Part shown: in pieces, positions 1 through 43,221 of the stretch | Numbering within the stretch: the first letter of the stretch is position 1 | How the letters are laid out: each line of letters begins with the position of its first letter | The notes under the pieces: generated by a model | Seen by the model: only the letters and a program-made list of their open reading frames with translations | What the model was told of the DNA's origin: nothing | Database searches by the model: none | Assembly (NCBI GenBank): GCA_023053685.1 | Contig: JALIGW010000005.1 | Coordinates: forward strand, 54,024,742-54,088,741 | Source of the DNA: Diadophis punctatus similis | Lineage: Eukaryota; Chordata; Lepidosauria; Squamata; Dipsadidae | Length of the DNA: 64,000 nt | Reading direction: 5' to 3' | Translations under genes and position numbers: made by a program

Positions 1-705
1 AGATTTTTTCGCTGCAAGTAAGATTTGTGTTTGTGTATGTGTATACATACATACGGTATGCCTTTGTGTTAGTCTTAACTCTTGGGACTGCTTGAACAAG
101 TCTCTGTTTCTTGGCCATATTTTTTGAAAGAGGCTTACCATTGTTTTCTTCCTAGGGCTCTGAGAGTCACTGACCGACCCAATGCCACTCAACTGGCTTT
201 GTGCCTAAAACAGGACTAAACTCCTGGCTTCTGGTCTCGTGCTTTAACTAGCACAGAAAATTGGTTCTCACACTGGCATGATAATGTTTGGTCCTTTTAA
301 ATGCCACAAATAATACATTTTTCTTTTGGTTGTTACAAGTAGTTGGGAGAGTCCCATTGGAGTTTGACGGCTAATAAATTTAAATAAATTAATAATAACA
401 ACAAAAGCAGCACTACTATCTAGTTGATATAAGAGTGTTTAAAATTCTATTTAACGTCTTCCAAATTAGAATTTGTGAAACACTTTAAAATAAGTAACCG
501 AATGAAGAATGGGTTGAAGTTTAATAACTTGACCCTGGTTATATACTTCATAATGTTTGACTAAAAAATTTTCAGAGCCATCTTGGTAAGATTTATATTA
601 TCTCATTTTTCAATAATACTAAAAAAATACTCATTAGGTATTATTAGGGTTGGAGCAGAATATTAATAAGCAGATTGTGAAACTATACTTTTTTAATGGA
701 GCTTT

Positions 706-730
706 TGTTGCACACACACACACACACACT
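706..730. repeat. (CA)n microsatellite
   Basis: Short CA run in the SELENOT intron preceding 1002. Confidence 0.9.
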
Positions 731-1001
731 GTATTTATATATTGCACTTCTTAGGTTATTTTTCTGTTAAAATTTGATGTTGCCAGTGTTATGAATAACA
801 CTGGCAAAAATAAAGTCTATTTTTTTCTAAATATAAATGATTTTTGTAATATAAAAATAGAAAATCAGTAAAACCTATTAAAGAATAATAAAGTATGCAT
901 AACAGATATTGCTGTCAATTTAATTGGGGAACTCACAAATATGTTACATAACTCTTAAATATATTGTGTGATTTAATAACTATGATAAATGCTCTTTTTA
1001 G

Positions 1002-1089
1002 GTATATGCTTGTATGATGGTTTTCTTCCTGAGCAACATGATTGAGAACCAGTGTATGTCAACAGGTGCATTTGAAATAACTTTAAATG
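1002..1089 (+). CDS. SELENOT: SELENOT, penultimate coding exon (partial gene)
   Basis: The exon encodes the stretch from VYACMMVFFLSNMIENQ to EITLN of selenoprotein T, an ER-membrane thioredoxin-fold selenoenzyme. The acceptor is a pyrimidine-rich tract ending in TTTTTAG and the donor is AATG/GTAAG. The exon holds 29 full codons plus one base, and this phase joins exactly to the exon at 2040. Together the two exons give the last 70 residues, matching the C-terminal third of the 195-residue human protein as I recall it. The selenocysteine codon (CVSU motif) belongs to an earlier exon left of the window. Identification rests on near-identity to a strongly conserved vertebrate protein. Confidence 0.96.
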
Positions 1090-2039
1090 GTAAGTTTTCA
1101 ATAATTTTTTGTCTTCCATTAAGTTTAAAATGGACTATGTATCCATATAAGATACAGATTGGAGTCAAACTTGATTTGAAGGCACTTTATTTGTTAAGAA
1201 TTTTATCAATATATAAACGCCATTTGATACCCAAGATCAGACATAGGGTTTCTAAAGATAAAAAAGAATCTCTTTGGATCTGAGCCCTAAACTTTCACAA
1301 AACTAAGATTATTTTACTATTATTATTACATTTGTATCCTAACACAGTAAAAATAATGTTAGTTATGGTCGTCTTTAGATTAGTAAGGTCATTTCATTTG
1401 AATTTAGAGAGTAATCAGTTTATGTTTCTCATTTTGGAAATTCTCAAATAAGATAAAGGAATAGGAGGTTATTTCATGCATGTATTTTATACTGAACTAA
1501 TGTTTTTAAAATGGCCATGTGTTTTCAAGAGCCTGCTAAAGTTGGTTGAGAATTTATGCCTTACTGTTTGATATTAGAAACTGAAATTAAATCAGAGCAT
1601 GAATAAATATTGGTTTTCTTTTTCAAAACTTTACATTAATAACCGTGTTAACTTTCTTACTCTCAATGTTTTGAATCATTAACAAAAGAAGTAACTGTTT
1701 GTGTTTTTAGTCTTCAGATACTAATGTCCCCAAATCTTCATGAATGATATACTTAACTACAGAGTAATTAGAACAACAATACCGATGGTTTTCCATGTGT
1801 GTTGTCTCTTCCAGGCTTTCTGAGAATAAATTTTGTTTGCAGAATTGTAATGTTTATATTTTCTGTAGATTTTTCAGCATTGTGGAATTCTTGCTTGGTT
1901 TAGAAGGAACCAGAATATCCTGACCTTTTTGATTTCAAAATCTTGTATCCATAGATTGCATAAGTATTTTGAATGTAGGTAGCTATACAAGCTGTTCCTT
2001 CACCTTATATATTTTACCCTTTTTTCCTATGCTTTTTAG

Positions 2040-2164
2040 ATGTCCCAGTGTGGTCTAAGCTGGAGTCTGGGCATCTTCCTTCCATGCAGCAACTTGTTCA
2101 AATCCTTGATAATGAAATGAAACTCAATGTGCATATGGAGCAAATGCCACATCATAGATCATAG
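2040..2164 (+). CDS. SELENOT: SELENOT, last coding exon with stop codon
   Basis: Following the acceptor CTTTTTAG, two bases complete an Asp codon and the exon then reads VPVWSKLESGHLPSMQQ through to MPHHRS, stopping at TAG 2162-2164. This is the conserved C-terminus of selenoprotein T. The only clear departure from the human sequence I recall is in the short segment just before PHHRS. The protein is a membrane-anchored ER oxidoreductase linked to calcium handling and redox homeostasis (family knowledge). The gene points at ERICH6, so the two are convergent. Confidence 0.96.
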
Positions 2165-2387
2165 CCCCATTTATCAGTACTGAAAACTTCTTGTAAGTTT
2201 TTTAAATGATTCATTTGCTTGATGTGTGTGTGTGTGTGTGTGTGTGTATGTATCATACAATTATTTAATATTAGTTGAAGCATTTAGCTGATCAAGAAGG
2301 AGCAGTTGGAACTTGCTGACAGACATGGATCTTTCCTTTCTGACCATATTCTGTACCTATCTAGGATATTTAAGCAGTGAAGTAGAG

Positions 2388-2570
2388 CAGGGACCCCCAG
2401 GCTGCAGACAGGCACTGGTCCACGGCCCACCAGGAATCTGTCCATGAAAGCGAGTGAAGCCCCATCTGTGCATGCGTGAGATCTAGGCAATGCATGAAAC
2501 CACACCTCCCGGTCTGCGTAAAAACCACCCTCTATGGAGCCGGTCCCTGGTGCTTTCGGGAGGGGGGGAT
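2388..2570. mobile_element. hAT-like DNA transposon remnant inside the SELENOT 3'UTR
   Basis: A GC-rich block begins GCAGGGACCCCCAGGCTGC and ends near GCCGGTCCCTGGTGC, standing out from AT-rich surroundings. The 'GGGACC/GGTCC' wording resembles ends of vertebrate Charlie-type hAT repeats. No clean target-site duplication is visible, so it is probably truncated. It lies between the stop codon and the SECIS. Confidence 0.5.
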
Positions 2571-2714
2571 TTTTAATCCTTTTTTATTGAATATCTTTGT
2601 GTTGATATTTTCTTTGAGCTTGCTTTATGAGGCTATCTTGTAACTTGTTCTGTTTGATTTATTCTGCTTTCAGACATTAAGTGATACTTTCCAAAGGCAA
2701 CATGAATGAAATAA

Positions 2715-2760
2715 ATGAAGGTCTGTACTGAAGACAGAATGCTGTTGGTACAGACTGGAT
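2715..2760 (+). promoter_or_regulatory. SECIS element (selenocysteine insertion) in SELENOT 3'UTR
   Basis: ATGA at 2715-2718 is followed after 12 nt by an unpaired AA (2731-2732). An 8-bp perfect helix pairs 2721-2728 with 2748-2755 and is extended by two G-U pairs. A 4-bp mini-stem (2734-2737 with 2742-2745) closes a 4-nt loop above the AA bulge. The 3' side returns through GGAT at 2757-2760, which supplies the G-A partner of the non-Watson-Crick quartet. The layout (quartet, 10-13 nt, AA, upper mini-helix) fits a form II SECIS, expected in a selenoprotein mRNA for SBP2 binding and UGA recoding. Confidence 0.88.
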
Positions 2761-3443
2761 GATCTACTTGTCTTCATGTTGTACCTTCTGAAAATCTTAA
2801 TGCAAGATCCCTTTCAGTGCTGGTATGTGTCCAAGAACTGCACATTCAAGGAGTGCAATAATACTGTATAGTTTTTTTAAAAGTAATTTAGCCAGTTCAG
2901 TTTTAGAAAAAAATGCAGGTATTACTTGATTACAAGTTTTTGCTTTTGATTAGATCCAGACTAAGTTGCATTTCAGACCTATTAAATTTAATATGGATTA
3001 AATGCAACCAGTGGAGTCTTGATCTAACTCTTTATATTCATGTCTATTAAGGTGGCAAAATTAGTTAATATTCTAATATTTTCCCTGGGAAAAAGTCATT
3101 TGGTTTATGTGGCCTTTATAGAATATTTGTGGTTTAAAATCAATTTTGAGAAGTACTGGCTGTCTTTTAAACTAGTTTGGATAATTGATGGCTGCCGAAC
3201 AATACTGATTTGGTTATGTAAGTTTTGTATATTTTCAGAGTATATTGCTGAGTGAATGGTGCATTGTAAAACTAAATTATATAAAATTATATGCAGAGTA
3301 ACTACCTTTTACGTCATGACTTCAGAAGACCAAGTGATGTTCAGATTCCCTCAACAATTTGAATTCTCTTTCCTGGCCCAAATTGTACGATCAAGTAGTC
3401 TGCCTTTATGCTGTCATAAATATGAACTAAGTAAACTAATTTA

Positions 3444-3449
3444 AATAAA
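3444..3449 (+). terminator. Poly(A) signal AATAAA, SELENOT
   Basis: Canonical AATAAA 1.28 kb after the SELENOT stop codon and downstream of the SECIS; the likely main polyadenylation signal, cleavage expected around 3460-3475. Confidence 0.65.
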
Positions 3450-3465
3450 GAAATTTCATTTACTG

Positions 3466-5216
3466 TGAGTAAATCAGCTTAAATCACTTCATAAACTTGT
3501 CTGAATAATATATTGAAGAAAGAAGCAAAAGCAATTTCATATACATTATGGATGTTTGGGATCTCCCTTACATAATATTTGGCATTACTCAAAACATATA
3601 AATCCAAAAGGTGATCCCACTTTCTTAAAGGATAATATTTTTAGACCAGACATTGAAAAACAAAAAATATTTTTGAACTATCTGAACTTTTAATTTTAAT
3701 TCATTGAAGAAAAGGTTTTCATTGAGTAAGTTTATTTCCAACAAAATGTACTCTGGCTCCAGCCACAATTCTTTCAATTGTGCTGCAGCCTTTATTGGTT
3801 CCCATGTTATTCTTTTGAGTAACTGATCAAATACATTTGTACTAACAAATAAGGTTAAAAATGTAGAAAAAAGGGTTTTTCTTTCCATTTATAATGTCCT
3901 CCATGTATATAAACAGTTTTGGATTCAGAAAGCATATAATCATACATGGACTTATGATTAATTTGATTTGCTAAGTTGTGAATTTGCATAGCTTCTTCTA
4001 TGGGTTTAAGATTCTTTTGAGTTCTCGTTTGGAGAACTCAAAAGAACCTTGTTTTAAGACTAGTTTTGTTACACTGAAATTTTTCTACAATAGCTCAAAA
4101 AGAAAAAAATAGTCTAATCTATGATAGTAACTTTCTATGGCCAACTTAAGATCTAAAATTTGGATATTTTGATCTTCCAGAATTCTTTGTCTAATAGGAT
4201 AATAAAGGAAGAAATAAAAATATGCTAATTTCAGGCTGTTTAAAGTCCTAGTAATAATAATCTACAAATGTAACATCTACAAAGTCAAATCTTCCTTGAG
4301 TTGAGCTTAACTCAACATATCGATGGTATTTTCCTCACAACTATACTGAAATGGTTTGCCATTCTGTATTTTGGGACTTGTTTGTGACTTTCTTGGCCTT
4401 TCATGTTGGTCCTCCAAGTACTAACCATATCTGACCAACATAATTCTGTAGATAGCAAACAACACCTAGATACCTATTTCAAATTTGTCTCTTGTGATTT
4501 CTGGCAAATAAGTTTATTATTATTATTATACTGTCTTATTTGGAAGTCCAGGAGAGCACAACTTGTTATTTTGGTTGTTAATTATTATTCTTATGGTTAA
4601 TCTATAATCATAATTAAATCAACTTTTAATTTAAAAGTTGGTGGTGATGAAGAGTTCCATTGTGGCAATGCAATAATTTCAATATTATTATTGTTATTTG
4701 TGTTATATGCCACCTGACTCCAAATGTCTGGGCAGCTCACAACTTAAAAACAAAATAACAAATATAAAATCAACAATAAATAAGATAGTGAATAACAAAC
4801 GTAACATACTCAACATGGAAATCTAACCACCCTAGCTCAATGTCTGGGAACCTTAAGCTGCCAATTCTTAAGATTGTATGTTGCTACTGAACTTTTTCAA
4901 GTTTGTCTTTTATAGGCTGACATTTGGTTTCCCTATTCCAAAGTATAATGTGATCTTACTATTTAACATTGTTCAGTGGCATCTTCTGGAGAAAACCGGT
5001 TTCTACTCCCCCTCCACTCAAATATCAATTTATGTTAGGAAACATCCAGAGCTCATGTGTGACAAAATTAGTTTGGGGTAGAAAATAAAGCTTTCTCTGC
5101 AAAAGGATATTGCACACTGGTGTCTCCAAAGCAAAAGCATTGACATGATGGGCCCCCAGATTTTTAAGAATAGAACGGACATTTTGCAGTAGCCCTACTT
5201 TGATAAACATCAGTTA
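3466..5216. other. Intergenic, AT-rich, no gene seen
   Basis: Between the convergent genes SELENOT and ERICH6. Short ORFs only, with no conserved coding pattern. Around 4680-4800 is a weak match to an old interspersed repeat tail ('tatgccacctgactcc...gggcagctcac'). Confidence 0.6.
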
Positions 5217-5580
5217 CAGGTAGTCCTCAACTTATGACCACAATTGAGCCCCAAATTTCAGTGAGACAGTTGTTAAGTGAATTGGGCCTCTTCTTGCCAC
5301 AGTTGTTAGTTATTAATTGTAAGTTAGTAACCCAGTTGTTAAGTAAATTTGGGCTTCTCCATTGACCTTGCTTATGAGATCGCAAAAGGTAATCACATGA
5401 CCCCAGGACATTGCAACCGTCACAAATAAATGTCAGTTGCTAAGCGCCTGAATTTTGATCACATGGCCACAGGGATGCTGCAATGTCCGTAAGTGTGGAA
5501 AATGGCCGTAAGTCACTTTTGTCAGTGTTGTAACTTCGAATGGTCACTAAATGAGTGGTTGTAAGTTGAGGGCTGCCTGT
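5217..5580 (+). mobile_element. Non-autonomous DNA transposon, 'caggtagtcctcaactta' family, copy 1
   Basis: A 364-bp element with terminal inverted repeats: left CAGGTAGTCCTCAACTTA, right ending GTAAGTTGAGGGCTGCCTG, flanked by TA. The interior repeats phrases such as 'gttgttaagt' and 'ttttgatcacatg'. Related copies lie at 36255-36609 and 41959-42341. No protein is encoded. The superfamily is not certain; the TA flank suggests a Tc1/mariner-like mechanism. Confidence 0.75.
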
Positions 5581-5708
5581 AGTGTTGTAACTATTAGTTC
5601 TGACTTCTTACATAGTTACACAATCTTTACAGAAACTTGCTTCTACTCTTATTACAAAATTAATTCCTGGTAAATGGTTTTTAAATAATTTTTCAAAATT
5701 GTTGAAGA

Positions 5709-5880
5709 ATTATGAGGTGCTCTCTGAGCTTGATGCTCAGAGAGCTTGGTGGTTTTCTTGCAGACATTTCATTACCATTCATGCTAGCACTGACGATGTT
5801 ATCAGTTTGGGTAATGAAATGTCTGCAAGAAAACAACCAATCTGAGAGAGCAACAACGACCCCTCCTTTCAACCCTGAGC
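5709..5880 (+). repeat. Inverted repeat with hammerhead-ribozyme-like core, copy 1
   Basis: Two arms (about 5751-5776 and 5808-5833, containing TTTCTTGCAGACATTTCATT and its complement) enclose CTGACGA at 5790-5796. That is followed by a 6-bp stem-loop and GAAA at 5816-5819. CUGANGA, stem II, then GAAA is the hammerhead catalytic core. Penelope-like retroelements are known to carry such motifs in their pseudo-LTRs, and this is a plausible degraded fragment of one. Confidence 0.55.
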
Positions 5881-8800
5881 TACACATGATTGATTGTAAA
5901 GAATTATGTTTTCAAAAATAAATTTCTGAAACCTAAACACATTGAGTGACAGTACAGCAAACATTAATGAAAACATGTGTTTACTTATTTGCAATTAGTT
6001 TTCCCTATATCTACAGTATTTTAGTAGGTTTTTGAATTGGGGACAGTAAAATTGCAGAACGATTGAGATTCTTCCTCAACCAAAAACAAATAAAAACATC
6101 CAAACAACCAGCATGGAACAAGAACTAATTAAAAATATTTTAAAGTATACGAAGAAATAATAAAAACAAATTTTGATGGGTATATTGATCCAACTCATTT
6201 CAAACTTCAAGTGATTTTATGAAAATCAGGTTGTTCCAATGATATAATATATTAAGATTTTTTAAAGTCTTCTTAATTCAGGTCAATTATGATGGAAAAT
6301 TCATTATGGTCTATGGACTTAACAACCCTTTTGGTTTTGTTCAGTATATGTGATGCCTACTGTAAACTGAGAAAGACTTAGGTTGAAATACATTTGGGAT
6401 TTTTGTCTTATTTAAAAATCAGGATTAAGTATTGCTTGGCATATATACTGCACATGTTTATGTGATATGTTCATACATGGTGTATTTTTTAAAATTAGTG
6501 TGCCATAACTTTTGCTGAGCTAATAACAGATATTTCTCTGCATCCTCAAATATATTTTGTTATTGCTATGAAAATTACTGGTTAATCATAGGCTATATAG
6601 TAATGTGTTTAGGTTTCTGTAATATTCCCACTCTTATAATTTATTTCATTCAGAATACATATCTTTTTCTCTTGTTCCAAATTTAAATGTCTCATTTTTT
6701 TCAAATTCTATGTAATACATCATTGTTAAATCTCATCTCAGGGAAGAAATAAACACATAACGCTTAACTTCACTATAGCCAATCAAAATAGAATTTCTGC
6801 TTTTTTATATAATCAGCTTTATATTTTACTATATATCAAAACTGTTGGACTTCAATAAAACCTAAGTCTTTCAATATGGCTTAGGCCCATTTAATTCAGT
6901 TTTATGTACATTTATTGTGTGGGTTTTTTTTAATCTCCTTGAAAAATAAATCTGAAAGTACTCCAAATTTATGTTAAATTAGGTGACCTTAACTGTATTA
7001 AGAATTTGACATTCCAAATTTAAGGTTTGTTTCCACACCATATTTTCATAAAATTGCTATAAATTTTAAATAATACTAGACAACCCATGATCTGTTGGTT
7101 CATTGTTTTAGATATATTTCCTTATCTAAACAGAGAAACAGAACGACCAAGGTCAAAAACAATGGGAGTGGGAGTGACTTTCCAGTTCCTGACAGTTTGA
7201 CAGTGGCTGACTGGTCTCCAGCAGTTGATGATGGGATTGGTCTACCTGGTATCTGGAGGGCTAGGGAAGGACCGTTTTGCTTGCTCTCCAGGGGCCAAAG
7301 GAAGAATTTATATAACTTAACTAGCCAGCAAGAAGGCTAGGGTGCAACTGGTCTACCGAACCTCCAGGTGGCGGCACAGCAGCACTGAAGCAACACATAT
7401 GCCGAATCTCAATCCTATGAAAGTCAAGGGTTTCTGATTTTATGTCCATTCTGTAATTTAGTCCTTTGAGGTACCACGGTTCAACAAGTGCTGCTCTGTG
7501 ATGCATAATCTTGCCCAGTTAAAGTTACAAAACATGAGAATTTTAATAGTATATATATCATTTACATTTTGTTAGGATATTTGCATGATTGGCATATTAG
7601 AGCAAGGAATCACATTGTTCAGTTTTGCCTGTAGGAAATAAATACATAAATAGATTTCTGAAAATCTGCTGCTGCTAATTCTGCAATTAGCAGAGATGTT
7701 GGTGCAGACTTCACCCACCTAGTGGTTTCCAGATACACAGACTATAGCTCCTATCACCCCCACCACCCAAATGTTAGAGCTTATTGGACAGAAGTGAAGA
7801 TCTAATGTAGCACCTGTAGTAGGCACTGATTGTGAAAAGCTGTTGTAATTAGTTACTCTTAAAAACAAATAGAAGCTTCAAACTATAAAAGCTTGACAAA
7901 GCTGTGTTAATTGTTTTGAAACAACCCAAAAGTACAGACTCCTTTAAATAGTGTTTGCAGAGCTATTACTGCATCTCTTTTGGTGGTCATTAATGAGAAG
8001 ATTGGTCATATCTATCTCAAAATGGCTGACATAAAATATGAAACTGCAATAATTGTAAACTTAGTGAATATACAGTTTGAATAGAGGATAAGTTAGTGCT
8101 AGAATTAAGACAGTTGAACCAGTTCCATGCGGTTAACTAAATATAGCAGACAACTACATCTGTGCTTCTATAAAATCCCCATTTCTCAAACATGTATCCC
8201 TGTGTATTTGTTTCCCCTCTTCCTTGAGTTTAGGGAGCTAAGTATAACTCTTTAAATTCCATATAGACGGTTTTTCAGCTGACTACTTGATTTTTGTTAT
8301 AATTTATCATTTCTTATCTCCCTAAGTTTAACATTGCTCTATTAACTTTCAGAGTGTAACAACATTAGAATGCCATATGTGAGCATAATTTAGGGTCTTT
8401 TCTAAAAATAATCTGTTCTGCTTCAAGCTTGCCAGTTTTTTTCCTTATATCCTATTAAACTATTTTAAAAGCGCTGTAAATTTCAATTATATTTCCCTTT
8501 GCTTATAGTTATTAAGATTCATTTTATAGGTTATTATTTGAGGGGCATGAGAAAAATGTTTTACACATTGTATTTTATGTTGATCCTTCAATTTACGTGC
8601 CGCATCTTTCTTTTCTATTCTATTGGACTGCTTCTTAGTAGTGTGCTTTATTTCAGGGAAATACTGTACTACATAATCTCTCCTAGCCAAAGTATGCTCA
8701 TATGTTCATTTCAAGCAAGGGAATTTTCTCTCAATTCACTTTTCTCTGCACTATATTGTCACAAAACTTTCTCAATGGAATTTACCTATGCTAATAGAAC

Positions 8801-9368
8801 CATTACAAGTCATGAAATTGGGATCAAGTGATTGTGAAGAATTTTATTGCACCTGAACCAATTATTATTTTGAGATTCTGAAATGATCTAACTGCTGCAC
8901 GAAGAGTATTTCCTTTTTATGATAATAAGTATTCTGCAGTTTGGAAAATATCAGCACCAGCATTGTATATGAAAAGTTTTATTTTCTGACCCTGGAACAT
9001 ACATTCTAGAAAATAGTTTCCTCAAAGTGTAGTAGATAAAACTTTGTTAATATATCGAGACTAGGGTTGTTTATCAACAAGACAGCATTGTTAATATAAA
9101 GGATACCTTTTTCTCCTCTATTGCTTTTACACTTAATAAAGGTGCATTAGGTATTTTCCCTAAAGATGGACATGAGTCTGAGTAACAACTGGATGGTTTG
9201 ATTTCAGACAGTAGGTACAACAAATCTTTTTTTTCCAGCAGCTTTTACAAAACTCTTATGTGTAATCTGAAAACATGACAGTGGCTGGTAGGATCTAATT
9301 CCATCCAGATTGTAACTAAATGCATGCCAGTGGCTTGAGCATCCTCTTCCTCAGCCCAACCATTCTGT
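5881..9368. other. Intergenic, no gene recognised
   Basis: AT-rich, with scattered short ORFs that have no conserved motifs. A moderately GC-richer stretch at about 7130-7400 and another at 7690-7800 may be old repeat remnants that I cannot name. No RNA gene seen. Confidence 0.5.
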
Positions 9369-9374
9369 TTTATT
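9369..9374 (-). terminator. Candidate poly(A) signal for ERICH6
   Basis: TTTATT on the + strand reads AATAAA on the - strand, 386 bp past the ERICH6 stop. It is the nearest canonical signal I found; a TATAAA-type variant lies closer (about 9560). Which is used is not decidable here. Confidence 0.4.
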
Positions 9375-9759
9375 TACTATCTTGCTTAAAGAGGTGTGGA
9401 GAAATAAAAAAAGCCGATGAATTATGTGGGTTAGTATAAGAGTGTGGCCTTAAAAAGCTTATGATTTTTTTAACCATAGCAAAATGGATCTAGAGTTTTA
9501 TGAATAGTTACTGAATCCTATGGCATATAATTCAATTTTCTTACTGAAGTTTGCTTCATATTTATATTTTATATTTATATTTTCTAATGCGACATTCAAG
9601 AATACCCATATATAGTATATTTTACAAATACATACCATAAATATTAAATACAAATAAATTTGCGTACAGAATTCAACAGATTAATAAATATTAAATATTT
9701 TAAACAAGCAAGTGACTTTAACACTGTTCAGTCAATATCAATCGACTATCAGCTGTTCA

Positions 9760-40678
<30,919 letters not shown>

Positions 40679-41130
40679 AATCTGCGCACCAACTCTCTCT
40701 CACTGCATCTCAGACGGCCCCTTTAAAACGCCAAGGGCTGCTTGGAGAACCGATATTCTATGTGCATTGTGACGTGAAATGTTTTGCATTGTAGTCTCTC
40801 AGGAGACGGCGCAGCAGGACTCGACTCCCCCGGGACTTCAAGGGAAGGAGCTCAAGCCCTCCTTCTCACGGCTGGGCAGAAACTCCACCCGTTACTAGCT
40901 GTTCATTCCGGGTGGCTTATTTTTGGTGCTTCGGGTGTGGGCGTCTTGTATCCTGACCTCCTTTTGAGGTTAGACTCCTTCACCCCGTTTGCCTGTTCAC
41001 CGATAAGAAACTTTTCAGGCGGATTCTTTTCTCCCGTCTGGCGTGTTTGATCGTGCACGTTTATTAGCAACGCTAGTAAATTATGACGCCTCATGCAGCA
41101 AGTGATAAGAGGTTTGCCTTCTGCGTGTTC

Positions 41131-41958
41131 AGTCATGTTGTCTTTTTTTAAAAAAATACGTTTGCAGCAGGGGGCAGCATGTAACAGACCTTAACTCATC
41201 TCAGAAAAAGAGCCAAGCAGATCTGGCGTGATTCAAGGCTACCCGGAAATCCTAACGCTGTAGAGTGGATTGGAAAATTTCAGGGACTTGTCCATATAGT
41301 ACACCAGAAACGGAATCTGAATAATCCTTTACCTTTCAGAACTTGAGTAACAAGTGCATTAAATGGTGGATGTTGCAACATTGCAACTTCAAGGGACACA
41401 TGGACTGTGGTTTCTGATTTGTTGGCTAATCAGCTGGTTTCCTGGCATTAACACAGTGAGAAAACTGCTGAGAGGCCTTTCCTACATGCCCATTTCCTTC
41501 TGAAGAGGGAAACACTATGGGCCACATGGCCTGCTATGAATTTTTGAGAACCCATTTTTTCCCACCCTAGTTTTCTCCAGCTGCCTTGGTCAGATTTCCA
41601 GCTCCCAACTATCAGATTTCTTCAGCTTTCACAGTATCTTGCGTCTACAAACCCCCCAATTTCCAGCCAGGGCCAGGACTGTTATGGGGGCTGAAGATCA
41701 TGATCGGCATTGAAGCAAAATTAATTCACTAACTATTTGAGCTCGTTTCTGTAGTGCTTCAGATAATGTTGGAAGGCAGGTGGACTTTCACTCAGATGGC
41801 AAAATTGTTTATAATGGCCCTGAGTGAATATAATATTGTGCATGTTGTCTAGTAGAAGTAAGTGTACATATTCAATGTTAGTGTGTTATTTTTTTTGCAA
41901 GAATGGACCAGCCCTAGTAAGCTTTTAATCCTGCAGTTTAGAATAAAAGGAATTGTAT
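41131..41958. other. Intergenic, no feature recognised
   Basis: Upstream of ERICH6. No ORF of interest; mixed composition. Confidence 0.5.
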
Positions 41959-42341
41959 GGATAGCCCTCAACATATGGCCACAATTGGGACCAGAATTTT
42001 TGTTGCTAAGCAAGTTAAGTGAGTTATACCTAATTTTATGACTCCCCCCCCCCACAGTTAGCGAATCACTATTTGTTAAGCGAATCGTGGTCATTAAATG
42101 AAATCTAGGTCCCCCCACTGACTTTGCTTGTTGGAAGTTGGCTGGGAAGGTCAAAAATGCTGATCACATGACCCTAGGACACTGCAACCCTTGTAAATAC
42201 ATTTCCAAGTACCCCAATTTTGATGATGTGATCTTGGGGATGCTGCAACTCTTGTTAAGCGTGTGGACTGGTCATTTTTCAGTGTCATAAACTTTAACGG
42301 TCACTAAATGAATGGTTGTAAGTTGAGGACTACCTGCAGTA
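41959..42341 (+). mobile_element. Non-autonomous DNA transposon, 'caggtagtcctcaactta' family, copy 3
   Basis: From 'ggatagccctcaacatatggccac' to 'gtaagttgaggactacctgcag'; about 380 bp with the same interior wording as copy 1. Confidence 0.75.
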
Positions 42342-43221
42342 TGTACCTGTATGTAGTAGAAACAGCAAGTTGATTTGTGAGAGGGGGGGGGCAGAAAAAC
42401 TATAGTTGGATGATAATTTGGTAAGTACAGTGCAAAATGTAACAAGTGTGCCATCCTCTGAAGAGTTCTTTTTTGGGGGTTGGAGTAAACAAACCCACAG
42501 TAGATGATGGTGGGGTTCAGCTCTGCATTTTGGAGATTCCAGTGGTTTCGTCCCTAGACTGTAATGTTCAGCTGGTGCTTCCCGTGTGCATCTCCAAGTT
42601 CTTACCTCAAATTCAGTGTCTTTTGCTCCATTCTCTTCTCCTTTTTGGAAGAGGGCTTTCTCATTGCTCGCTAGTTATTGTAAGCAGTGTTTGGAACCTT
42701 CTCTCTCAACATTTAGATGAGGGGTACCCAATCTTGGCAATTTTAAGACTTGTGAACTTCAACTCCCATAACTGGCTAGCCTGTCAACAATTTAAATTAT
42801 TATATTTTTAGACATTATTTTGCTGTTGTAGCTTAAAAAAAATAACTATATTCCTTGAGTGCTTATTAGAGTAGAATGGCAGAACATAAAGCCAATTAAT
42901 AAGAATTCTTTCATTTTTTATTCTAAGATTGAACCCACACATCTATTGATTCTTTACATGACTTTTTCCAAAAATTATTTTCCTTCATTTGTAATCATTC
43001 CATGCATTCCTACTAGTTTAATATTTTTAGTCACAATTTTTCATTATGGAAGCACTATTTTGTGTGAAATTCTTATATTAACTAGATATGACAAAAACAC
43101 ATGTATCCATTTTTTTAAAATTTCTTGCACTATGTAGTTCCACTGGTTATTATGGATCAACATGGGATGGAACAGATTTGGACTATAAGGGAGAAGAGGA
43201 CACATTTTTTTACTTTCTATA

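Larger units (their letters stand above)
2165..3465 (+). other. SELENOT: SELENOT 3'UTR
   Basis: Non-coding sequence runs from the stop codon to an AATAAA signal at 3444-3449. It contains a (TG)n tract near 2223-2248, a GC-rich transposon remnant (about 2388-2570) and a SECIS-like hairpin (2715-2760). The 3' limit is inferred from the poly(A) signal; an earlier AATAAA at 2710-2715 would cut off the SECIS and is unlikely to be the main site. Confidence 0.7.

Noticed and set aside
5217..5580. CRISPR-like or regulatory repeat array
   Set aside because: The repeated 'gttgttaagt' phrases are the interior of an inverted-repeat DNA transposon in a vertebrate genome.
8499..8831. 110-codon ORF
   Set aside because: AT-rich, Phe/Tyr/Leu-biased, no splice context or conserved motif; chance ORF.
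40784..41050. + strand gene sharing the ERICH6 promoter
   Set aside because: An 88-codon ORF in a CpG-rich block but with no recognisable protein, splice donor pattern or conserved sequence.
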